DNA of 64,000 nt from Chondrosia reniformis (taxonomy: Eukaryota; Porifera; Demospongiae; Chondrillida; Chondrillidae): contig OX359201.1 of NCBI GenBank assembly GCA_947172415.1, positions 5,816,501 through 5,880,500 of the forward strand, read 5' to 3'. How positions within the stretch are numbered: position 1 is the first letter of the stretch; each line of letters begins with the position of its first letter. The translations under genes and the position numbers were made by a program. Below, piece by piece: positions 11,738 to 20,797 of this stretch. The notes under the pieces are model-generated. The model saw only the letters and a program-made list of their open reading frames with translations, was not told where the DNA came from and searched no databases.

Positions 11738-12720
11738 CACAACCATTTCTCTAGATCTGTCCTAGCCTTTGTATTATTTATCTCTCTAAATGTAATTTAT
11801 TATACATGTGGAATTGTGTATATAAGTACGTACATATATTATCTAATGCATCTGTTATCTGCAATAAAATTCAAGGATTTAGACATTTAATTCGACCCAT
11901 GTGTCTTTATCAGGTCAGAGATTATGTATCCCAGCCTAGATAAGGCTGCAGTCACTTGGCTGGTTTGGCGTAATACATTCCAGTGATTATTTCTATCACA
12001 TTATATATGTATATTACTTTAAAAATTAATTTAAATAGGTTGCATGGATAAGAAATTTATACATAGGAAATAACTGTCTTCTATCTAGCATTGTTTGTGT
12101 GCAAAAGATTTGAACAATGCAGCCAGATAATTTGCTTGATCCTCTGTGCTGAATAGCAAGTGTTTCCACTCAAACCAAGGAATCTATCGGAGCAAAAATA
12201 CCACATCCATTATATATAGTACATTATACTGCACTCTCTAAGTAGAGATTGCCGAAAATATGGGCCACCCTACTCAATGTATAAATTATAAATAAAATTT
12301 ATACACTCCGTTGCTGGGGCAACCAAGGCAAATTATATTCCACAACTGTTGTATAACTGCAATAATAGGCACTTTGGCCTCCTATTGCAGTAACTGTTAC
12401 ACAATGTGATATCCCACCAAAAAGTCAGTAAACTCCTATAAGCTTGTGTTATCCTGCAAAAATGCAAGAAAAGCCTAGGGGTGGAGTGTATACCTATTAC
12501 ATATACTATATTAGCAGAATCCTATCAAGATTGCAATTTGTACATGTTCCTGATGTAACAGCTATCAATCCTGATGTCAATGGCCATCCAAAAAGCCAAT
12601 ACTGCTGCAGTCATGAGATCAGCCCATTCATACCATTAACTTGGTTAACTTGTATATACATTTGATAGTTTAAAAATTAGGTACATCTCAAATTATATGA
12701 AGTGATAGGGCTTATTTGTC
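11738..12720. repeat. Segmental duplication of the DNAJC4 3' flank
   Basis: Matches 9839-10095 (3' UTR), then 10372-10730, then 11085-11410, in the same order. Stretches present only in the first copy are a short ATT-repeat region with adjoining sequence (about 10100-10370) and nine of the ten 37-bp units. The duplicate is therefore a shorter version of the block about 2 kb upstream. Confidence 0.85.
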
Positions 12721-12729
12721 ACAATCATG

Positions 12730-12812
12730 ATGAGATATTAAGTTTATTGCTGATGAAGACCTACGGGTTGAAACGTTCTATTCCAAAGATTTAATAAACT
12801 TCATATCTCATC
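12730..12812. mobile_element. Small fold-back element (MITE-E)
   Basis: An 83-bp element with imperfect 20-bp inverted ends (GATGAGATATTAAGTTTATT and AATAAACTTCATATCTCATC). Between them lies GATGAAGACCTACGGGTTGA followed by AACG, a core of a kind I have seen in small repeats of marine invertebrates. No coding capacity. Confidence 0.6.
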
Positions 12813-12831
12813 AAATTATATACGTATATGA

Positions 12832-12861
12832 AGACATTATACTTGAACAAGTATAATGTCT
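12832..12861. other. Perfect 14-bp hairpin beside the RAP exon
   Basis: AGACATTATACTTG and its exact complement are separated by only 2 bases. The hairpin overlaps the TAG stop (12860-12862) of the FASTK/RAP gene and starts about 13 bases beyond its alternative splice donor. Confidence 0.8.
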
Positions 12862-15569
12862 ACCAACTTACTGATAGAACTTTCCAACCCATTGCACTCA
12901 GGAGTCTCTTCTTTAAGGCAGTCTTACCAGTGACATGAAGGGAATTCCCCACATAATGATGGGGCCCATCCGCCTCCAAAGCTACTTTGAACAAACCATC
13001 CCCCACAGTCACAGTATACCAGTCACTTGCAAATTTAACTACACATTTCAGAAATGAAGAGCAACTATAAAGACACATAATTAAGAGGTGAAGAGTTGAT
13101 TCCCTTAATAACTGCTGTCTCACCCAATGAACAGCCTCCAAATAAGGAATCACTGTATCTTCATCCAAACCTTATGTACGTATTCAGGAAATCAGAAAAT
13201 GTCCCGTTAGATATCCATAAATTATCATTTTTTCTCAACCTCTGAATACAGCAGACATACTGACCATAGGCAGACCCTTGGATTAAGATACAGTCTTTCG
13301 ACTGCCCCACTGATTTCTTTAGTACATGCAGACCCTTGGATTAAGATACAGTCTTTCGACTGCCCCACTGATGTTTTTAGCACATGCAAGTCATAACATT
13401 TATATATATAACAAATTCATTAGACTCTGGCAGGGTAAATCCAGAGTCTAATAAAGTGACATTCAAAGCTTCAAGACCAGCTTAAGATCTTAAAGCTGTA
13501 AAGATTTTAGAGCTCCTAAGTTGTTATTGACATACCATTTTGGTAGAAGCTATCAGATCCTTGAGTAGCTGAGTTTATTATGAAGGGCTTTTCCACCCAG
13601 AACCCTTCAGGTGGTAGTACCAGCTTCCCATCTTGGTTCAGCAGCAACTCAAAGTCAATAATGTATGGTCCGTAGGTTAGAGCTTCCGTTTGAAAGTATC
13701 TTCAAGGGTGAATAAAAAGTGCAAAAGATGACATACAATAAGAGAACTGGTTATTAAGAAGTGGCTTGTGAATAATAAGACTTTGGTATAACCACAAATT
13801 TACTTTCAGACTGATCAAATCAACAAGTTGTTTAGGCTTGTCATAGCCATTATGTTGAAGAGCTTACTCACTTTTCACTGCCAGCCAACTCTATCAGGGC
13901 GGCAGTCATGTTTTTGTTATAATTGGAGGAATCCGTAATGACTGGTAGCTGTTGGATCAACAACTTCTGGAGGTCCAGGAAGACATCTAATTGGAGAGGT
14001 TCAATATTCGAGTTTGGGCGTTCATATCTCAGGGCAGTGTCACACTGTAACAGAAAGTTTGCAATCACTTTGCTATTACTCCTCAAAGCGTCTACAGAAA
14101 TGTAAGATGAAGGTGTTAAGGTTTATATTTCAAAAGAATGGTTGGTGCCTTTTTAATTGTGGTCCGATCACTAAATATATTCATGAGAGCTACAGTACCT
14201 TTATATAGTCACATCTAGTAACAATGAAGCATCCACAATGTGCATGCCAGAATGTTTTTAGCAAGAAAGATATACAAGAATACAATATGAAGGAGATTTC
14301 ATTCAAATTCACTTATTCTATAAGAAAACACTTCTACTTAGGTCACATAATGAGCAAAGTAAAGGTAGAAGACATTTTATTGTTTACCTATTTTGTATGG
14401 TATTACTCACTTTGGGCTACAGAAGGACGGAGAATTAATGTGAGTAGTTCCATTGGAAATATTCCGAAAACGAGGCAAGCCCAGGTTATGTTGAATGTGG
14501 CCTGTCTGACTGTATTTTGACTAGCAGTGTCTTCTTGCAGCTGCTTGGTATGAATATCGACCACCTTCAGCAGCAAGTCTTCCGCTCTGTGATTGAGTGT
14601 GCCAAAGGCATAAGCTAGATTTGAAAGAGACTGTTCTGGGAAATTTTCCAACAATGGCAGTACCTTGATAGCCAGTTGATCCATCACCTCCGGGCTGTAC
14701 ATTTGATTACATGACATTGACCATGCTACCATTGATATCACGCGTGGAGCCCATCTCGTAATATCCTCATACAAAAGAATGCTAAAAATTTTATCGTAAA
14801 ATCCCTTGTGACACATTTGTCGCTTTCCCAAGGTCCAAGCAATAGTACTGATTGATATTTGATTCAAAGGGCCTTTCATTATTTTGTCAATCAGTTCTAT
14901 TGTCTGTTCATCAGTAAATGCTTGCGGTGCCACTGCTGAACTCCAAATGAGTAACCTCAAAATGTGTCGAGACAGATTATGTCTCTTTAACACCTCGCTC
15001 AACAAACTTGAATATATCTCTGGTGTCGTACATTTAAGAATTGCACATGCCTCTAAAATGGAGGCTAACTGAAGAGAGGTGAAGTTGGTTAGATCTTGTC
15101 GCATTACTTCAGCTTCTGCAAAGTTGATCACTTCTCTGTCTTTAGTGTGCACTTTGGCTGCAGCAGTCATCATCCACACCACATCAGACATTTTCAATGT
15201 GGAACTGTTAGCTTTAAATCTTCTTAGTGACTTTTCAGTTAATTCCCTTTTAAAAGGCAAATTGCTCGTATTAGCAGCGAGATCTACAATTCTAATTAGC
15301 TGTTGAGGCTGAAAGATCGCAATGTTATCCAAAACATTGCTACAGGCAATTCTCAACTTCTCCTTGTCACCTTTGTCTGACAATTCCGTAATGTCCTTCA
15401 ACAAGATTTCCTGGCTGGACAAACTTGCCTCTCTAATTAATGGGGAATCTGTAAAATGGCGCGCTGAGCTTGAGATTCTGCGAGCTACCAATTGAAATTC
15501 ATATCCGAAACACTTCGGATACAGCAGCCTCAAATGAAACGCTAGTCTTGAAAATACTTGGACGCGCAT
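12860..15569 (-). CDS. FASTK-family / RAP-domain mitochondrial RNA protein
   Basis: Four exons: 14411-15569, 13872-14091, 13536-13699 and 12860-13038, about 573 residues. The first exon encodes an arginine-rich, acid-poor N-terminus (MRVQVFSRLAFHLRLLYPK) typical of a mitochondrial presequence, then helical repeats as in FASTKD proteins. The last exon carries the RAP domain (VALEADGPHHYVGNSLH, then KRLLSAMGWKVLS). FASTK/RAP proteins act in mitochondrial RNA processing and ribosome assembly. I cannot place it in a named subfamily (FASTKD1-5 or TBRG4). The C-terminus is ambiguous: reading through gives VLSVSW then a stop, but a consensus donor (GTAAGT) sits inside it, so a further exon may exist. 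The start is 105 bp from that of TYW3, on the opposite strand. Confidence 0.8.
13266..13385. repeat. Two tandem copies of a ~60-bp unit
   Basis: Sequence GCAGACCCTTGGATTAAGAT and about 40 following bases occurs twice in succession in the last intron of the RAP-domain gene. Confidence 0.85.
13419..13452. other. 12-bp perfect inverted repeat
   Basis: ATTAGACTCTGG and its complement flank a 10-base loop in the last intron of the RAP-domain gene. The stem is too long to be expected often by chance, but no U tract or gene end is nearby. Confidence 0.7.
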
Positions 15570-15674
15570 CCAAAATTATCTAACAAAATGTGTTGCGCAA
15601 TCTGTCAAGGTCGTTGAGTATTTCGACCACCATTTTTATCTCGATAAGGAACCAGTTGTGGTTTTCTAGTTTAA
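15570..15674. promoter_or_regulatory. Bidirectional promoter RAP-protein / TYW3
   Basis: 105 bp between divergent starts. It contains GTTGCGCAATC at 15592-15602, whose exact reverse complement occurs in the MRPL47 promoter at 61864-61874. Confidence 0.6.
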
Positions 15675-17321
15675 ATGATGATGGAAATATCTCCGTCTGT
15701 TTTCAAGCAATGGAAGCACCAGTGTTTACAAGATCATCTAGATCACAGCCGAAAAGCTTCCATTGACAAAGCGATACTTGAATTAACTGTAGCCATCAAC
15801 CAACAAACAGACTACTTTACAACCAGTTCTTGCTCGGGTAGATTGATTTGCTATTCCGAGGTCCGAAAGAGCAATGTCCTCCTTATGACGGCCTTTGACG
15901 TGTCCTCATCTCCTACTCCTATATAGGGCGAAGAATCTTCGAAGAAAGGTTGTATGTGGCTCCTGGTGTCACATGACCTACTTCAAAGGGAAGCATTGGT
16001 AAGGGGCTGATATATGTAGTTCAGAGATACATGAAAAATCTAATACACCATTTTCCTACATGCTATGCCTACTCTGTAAATAAGCCTATAGGGAACTAAA
16101 CCTGAAGAGAGCTTTGGATGAAGATATAGGTCCTGGAGACTTTTCTTTTCTTTTTTCTTCTCCACTGGGCCAGACAACTGTTTTTGGGAATTCCATCCTT
16201 CATCAGTGACACTGGGAATCTTTGTCTTTTCTTGATCTTCATCTTTTCTGAATCCTTGGCCATGATATAGTTGAGTGGTCTATAGGTGGAATACTGATTG
16301 TTTGATTTATTTGTCACATAATGTCATTTGCTCTTCTATTGAAAAGGATGAGGCTGTGAGGGAACCTCTTCCCCAAGGATATGTCTTCTTCAAGTTTGAG
16401 CCCTTTATACTTCATGTTTGTTGCAGGACACTTGAGAAGGCAAGGCAACTGGTACGCCAGACTACTGCCCAACCCTGTACTACAGACACCATCTCTCTAC
16501 CATGGCCTGGGAAGGTGTGACTGATTTGATCAATTCTTACATTAGCAATATCATTCATAATCACTTGGTGTCCCCCATGCAGGGTTGGATATGAGATTTT
16601 ACACTATTATCTTCATGGAACATTCTCTACCATCTTGTGTGTGTGTCTAGATGCAAGCAGCAGTGAACTCAGGGTTTAGAAATTCTGGAATTTCTGTCAG
16701 CAAAAGTGGCAAGATGATGATGGTGTGTATACATATGTATACAGAGAATGATGATGTGTAAACATGTGTATATAGTCTATAGTAAGTTCTTTGGTTATGC
16801 AAATGGTGCTGTTTGATTTTCAGGCAGTGAGAAGTACTCATTCTCTGGAAGTGCCAATAGCTGTTCACCAAAAGTTGATAGTTGTACCTGAGGTTGGTGC
16901 AGTTTCCTATCTATTAATGTTACCTTGACTGTAATGTATCTTTGTATCATTACGAGTTTTCCTTAAATATCTAGTATTTGGACCATATAGTTCAGTTGGG
17001 TAATGAGAAAATGACTGAGAATTTTTGTAGAATTAAAAGGTAAGCTTACACAATATTAGTTTCTGAATTGAAAACTGATTTTTGAATGTACATATACTTA
17101 GGTTTGAAGAAAGTTTTAGAACAGCAATTGCCAATATCACAAGTGCAACTCCCTCAAAACTGGTTTTAAAGAGTAAATCTGATGAGCATGCACCAAAAAA
17201 TGTGCATCCTTCTCCAGAGAAACAGGTCAACCGAGTTAGAGAAGAAACAAGAGAAACAATTGAAGACTTAGCAAATGATTTTGATTTCTTATTTGTACAA
17301 AGTGGTGAAAATCAAACTTGA
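15675..17321 (+). CDS. TYW3: TYW3, tRNA wybutosine-synthesising methyltransferase
   Basis: Seven exons: 15675-15860, 15927-15998, 16347-16451, 16651-16722, 16824-16892, 16975-17039 and 17102-17321, giving 262 residues. Three in-frame ATGs open the frame (MMMEISPSVFKQWK). Diagnostic TYW3 segments are FTTSSCSGR, MWLLVSHD, FKFEPFILHVCCR, NSGFRNSGISVS and AVRSTHSLEVPI. TYW3 methylates the N4 position of the tricyclic wybutosine precursor in tRNA-Phe, in the cytosol. The donor of exon 1 (GAG|GTCCGA) is weaker than usual but is the only one keeping frame and homology. Intron 2 contains a long MITE-A copy. The last exon is a charged extension weakly related to the family tail. Confidence 0.93.
16028..16265. 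mobile_element. MITE-A copy in TYW3 intron 2
   Basis: Long copy of the most abundant dispersed element of the window. Landmarks in order: GAAAAATCTAATACACCATT, GCCTATAGGGAACTAAACCT, TTCTTCTCCACTGGGCCAGA and CATCCTTCATCAGTGACACT. Confidence 0.75.
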
Positions 17322-17422
17322 GGGATTACATTATTGGTCATGTGATTATAACAGACTATGTAATATGTACATCACACTCACAACATATACAGAGTCAAAC
17401 ATGGAAAAAGGATTATGAAACT

Positions 17423-19465
17423 TCAACAAATTCTTGGTAAATTAGTTGCATCTATTCTGAGAGTACTTGCAAGTGTTGATTCCCTGGGTTTTGCAGACTT
17501 TTTAACCTGTGTTGCATCACTGGGTACCATGGCCAACATACAATTGGCACCTCTGAACTGGCCAGAATGAAGTGATCTTCTTGATAAGAGCTTCTTAATG
17601 TTTGATGGAGGTATGCTTGGTTGCTTGCTTGTAGAAGACTGCTTTGAGTGATTTTGCTTTGTCTTGTCTTGATAGCTGTCAACTTGCTCTTCTCCTTTCA
17701 AACCTTTCCTGGCTCCCTGTTGAGTTGAAACGGCTCTCTTCTGTTTAGAGGATTCTACTTCTGAACACTTGGTCATGTAGATCCTCATTGCCGCATTCAT
17801 GGTGTCATTGACTTGACTTTGGTTTTCCTTTGCGTCTTTCTTTTGACTTTTCTTTGCCAGCTTGCTGGGGGCTGTGCATTGCTCTAGAACACTTTGTAGT
17901 GTCTTCTCTCTCAGTATGTACGGAGACATCAGCCCTAGAGCCCTTGCCTTGTTAGTTAGTGTTTGTCTACTACTTTTGGTCCTTGGGACTAGGAGGGATG
18001 CAAGATCAGGAATTGTGATTGGCTGAAAGTAGGGATACTCAATCGCTTTCTTTGACTTTGAGACCTCAAAATCTACTTTTTCTTCACTTGGGTCAGATTT
18101 AAGAGATATCCCAGAATCACACTCAGGAATTAAACTTTCTGAATGACTCTCAGAGTTGAACCTGTCGTTTTCCTCTGCTGCACCATCAACTCCTACATCA
18201 GTTCTTCCTTCTTCTTCCCTGGAGTGTACAATGAGGTACTTACTCAAAGAGATATTTGAGTTAGTCTTCACTTCACTGGTCCTTGAGAGTGCACTCCTTA
18301 TAGCCTGTTTCCTAGTGGAAGGACGAGATGGTTCTGTTTCGCTCTTTGCATCTTGGCTAGATACACACAACACAATATCAGGATCCTTTGCGCAACTTGT
18401 CATGGAAGATTGAGTGAGCTTGGACATGTGTTCTTGTTTGGCCTTAGGAAGACATTCTTCTGTGACAGGTGATTCCTCTTCAATCTTGCAAGTGTTGTTA
18501 ATGTCTTTAAACCTTGGGAAAGCAGAGTTGAAGCGTGCTACAGGTCTGACGACATTAACTGTAGCATATGTGAAGCAATGATTGTTCAAGTAATCAGTAA
18601 TATAGTCCTTAGGAGTATCCAAATGTTTGAATGATACAGTGTTTCCAGGCCGTCTTTTACAAGATTTTTTTGCCTTTTTACTAGTCAGTTCCAGAAATGG
18701 TTCCTTTGGATCACAGATGACATCACGAGAGAGATTTGGATCTTCCGCCAGCCATCCAGTAAAGATCGTAGGATTTATTGGATCTGGGGTACACCAGTTT
18801 GAGAAGGAACGTACCTTTTCTAGAATATTCCTTGTTCTAATGTGGTCCCAATACTGAGGATCAGTTTTATCCTCACAAGCGGCAGCATGTACTGGCTCAT
18901 TTGGTAATCCGCCGTGATCACCTTCTGAAATGCATTCAGTAACCTCCCTACACTCCTGTTTTACTGCAACATCGCTCACATGGTCCATCTTGGATTTAGC
19001 TTTTCCATAGCTATCTTTTCGGATAGATTTCACGTCTCGCCTAGCTTCCGGATTAGGAGGCTTGTTTCTAGGAAGACGTTGTCGGTTTCCTACTTGGGAA
19101 ACAGGTCTTTTAGGTGTACATTTCACAGAGTCTTCTAAGTCAGGGTCTACTACGGAAGGAAGTTTGGCCTTGTCTGTGGCCAGTGTGTGATTGTAGCCTA
19201 TACGAGCCGCACTCGCTTCCTTCAAGTCATTTATCTTTGTCCCGCATACCTGAGGCACTTTGGTAATTGGTGAAGGATTCTTGGCCAATTTCTTTGAATT
19301 TCTATTCTTCGAAGTTTGAGGAACCGCGTCATTTGACTGCCTTAAAATTCCTGATTGTTGAGAGGATGGTCGCAACACCAAACCTTTCTGGGTCGGTTTA
19401 CTAAGTGCTGGTAATGTGCTGGTTCCCGGATACCATAAGCTGTGCATAGTAAAGCTAACCCTCAA
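17423..19465 (-). CDS. Unrecognised 680-residue basic protein
   Basis: Single open exon of 680 codons, far longer than chance in this AT-rich DNA. The alternative start at Met7 (MHSLWYPGTS) lies 18 bp downstream. The ends are low-complexity and rich in Ser/Lys/Thr. A compact middle block (about residues 205-325) looks folded and conserved: it begins YWDHIRTRNILEKVRSFSNW, continues with a DPINPTIFTGW-type segment and ends near RFNSAFPRFKDIN. A second aromatic/leucine block lies near residue 500 (YPYFQPITIPDLASLLVPR). There is no signal peptide, TM segment or recognisable catalytic motif. The composition suggests a scaffold or cytoskeletal/nuclear protein. It converges on TYW3 (101 bp between stops) and diverges from SURF2. 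Confidence 0.85.
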   Translation of the reverse strand: MRVSFTMHSLWYPGTSTLPALSKPTQKGLVLRPSSQQSGILRQSNDAVPQTSKNRNSKKLAKNPSPITKVPQVCGTKINDLKEASAARIGYNHTLATDKAKLPSVVDPDLEDSVKCTPKRPVSQVGNRQRLPRNKPPNPEARRDVKSIRKDSYGKAKSKMDHVSDVAVKQECREVTECISEGDHGGLPNEPVHAAACEDKTDPQYWDHIRTRNILEKVRSFSNWCTPDPINPTIFTGWLAEDPNLSRDVICDPKEPFLELTSKKAKKSCKRRPGNTVSFKHLDTPKDYITDYLNNHCFTYATVNVVRPVARFNSAFPRFKDINNTCKIEEESPVTEECLPKAKQEHMSKLTQSSMTSCAKDPDIVLCVSSQDAKSETEPSRPSTRKQAIRSALSRTSEVKTNSNISLSKYLIVHSREEEGRTDVGVDGAAEENDRFNSESHSESLIPECDSGISLKSDPSEEKVDFEVSKSKKAIEYPYFQPITIPDLASLLVPRTKSSRQTLTNKARALGLMSPYILREKTLQSVLEQCTAPSKLAKKSQKKDAKENQSQVNDTMNAAMRIYMTKCSEVESSKQKRAVSTQQGARKGLKGEEQVDSYQDKTKQNHSKQSSTSKQPSIPPSNIKKLLSRRSLHSGQFRGANCMLAMVPSDATQVKKSAKPRESTLASTLRIDATNLPRIC

Positions 19466-19587
19466 GGTGGCTCACAGTGAAATAACGTACGCTCCATAAT
19501 TAGTCAGCCATTTTCCTATTATGTTGTCATAGTAACGTCTGAATAAATAGGGGAATACCCACTTACAGCTGACTCGTGTAACGTACA
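19466..19587. promoter_or_regulatory. Bidirectional promoter orphan gene / SURF2
   Basis: 122 bp between divergent start codons. No further motif was recognised. Confidence 0.55.
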
Positions 19588-20757
19588 ATGAGTTTGGATT
19601 CTTTACTGAAGAAGCATCCTTCTTTAATACTTTGTCATGACGGGCAAAAGGTGCTATTATTACTCTTACAATAAAAACTAATTTCTTTCCGTGTGCTTGT
19701 GATTTTGTACCAATAATAAAGTGTTTTCTCCCTTTGAGGGTCCAATGTAAATATCTTTTAATTTTAGGTTAAGTGCAATCTGGGTGGCCATGAAATGCCC
19801 GCCAAAGCAAGCGCGATAGAGCCCTATGTCTCTGGTAAAAAGTTTAGGAAATTACTAGAAAGACACTCTGCGACCTTTCCAAACGACACTGAGCTACATC
19901 TAAGTCCAAGCCTTAAAAGGAAGTATGTATGTCGCTTCTTACACAGAGCCAGACTTTCATGTAATCTTTGTCTCGTGCTAGAAGACAGTTGTTTTGTAAA
20001 TTAACAGGCAAGTACATCAACAACATTCCGAGTCACATTACGAGGCATTGTAATGGCAAGAGATACCTGAATGCACTCAAAAAATGTAAGTTTACATATA
20101 CATATCAAATGTCTTGTCTTTGTTACAATTGAAAATCAAAACTTAACATTAATCAGGAATCAAAATTTGGTTGTATAAATGATTGGAAACAGGAAATGTC
20201 AATCGTACACACCTACAATGGTGCTATAGATTAATAACAATAACACGGGTTCTGCGCATTCTCTGCTTAGATAAGAAAGGACAAGGAGAACTCAGGACAG
20301 AGCTTCAAAACAGGACATTAAAAACTGGAGGAAATATACCTAGGAAAGAAAACATGGATGTAAATCATTTAAGCATAGATCCTAAGGATGCTAGCATGGT
20401 GAAGCATGGTCAAGGCGTGGAGGATATATGGGTGGCTAGCGATGTGGAATCAGAAAAGGAAACTGGTACAGGTAGTAGGAGAGAAGGAACAGATGGCCAT
20501 CCAATTGATAGCAAGAAGGGGGAAGATCAAATTGGCAATACAGCAGAGAGCAAAGAGATATTGTTACAAAGTCCCCAAAGAGAGGTTGATACTAAAGCAT
20601 GTTTTGTAATAATGCAGTGGTCCTCATGTGTACAATATAGCCAGCTCTGAATTATTAGTTGTAAATAATTTTATCTTGTTTTTCTCATTAGAAAATTAGG
20701 AAAAGCAAGTTGCTTTGTAAGAATTTTGTCCCCAGCAGAATAAAGTTTGGCTACTAA
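19588..20757 (+). CDS. SURF2: SURF2, surfeit locus protein 2
   Basis: Five exons: 19588-19650, 19768-19926, 20013-20085, 20271-20584 and 20692-20757; the frame closes at 224 residues. Family hallmarks are the N-terminal LLKKHPSL, KVKCNLGGHEMP, YVSGKKFRKLLERHSA and the segment SHITRHCNGKRYLNALKK. The acidic, poorly conserved middle (DIWVASDVESEKE) parallels the human WEPTSSDE region, and the tail is basic (KIRKSKLLCKNF). SURF2 is a nucleolar protein reported to bind the free 5S RNP. The exon 2 donor and exon 3 acceptor are chosen to keep frame and are the least certain joins. The stop lies 41 bp from that of the converging INPP5E gene. Confidence 0.88.
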
Positions 20758-20797
20758 TGTTGCAAGTGATGAATTGAAACACAATCACATACCTCAG

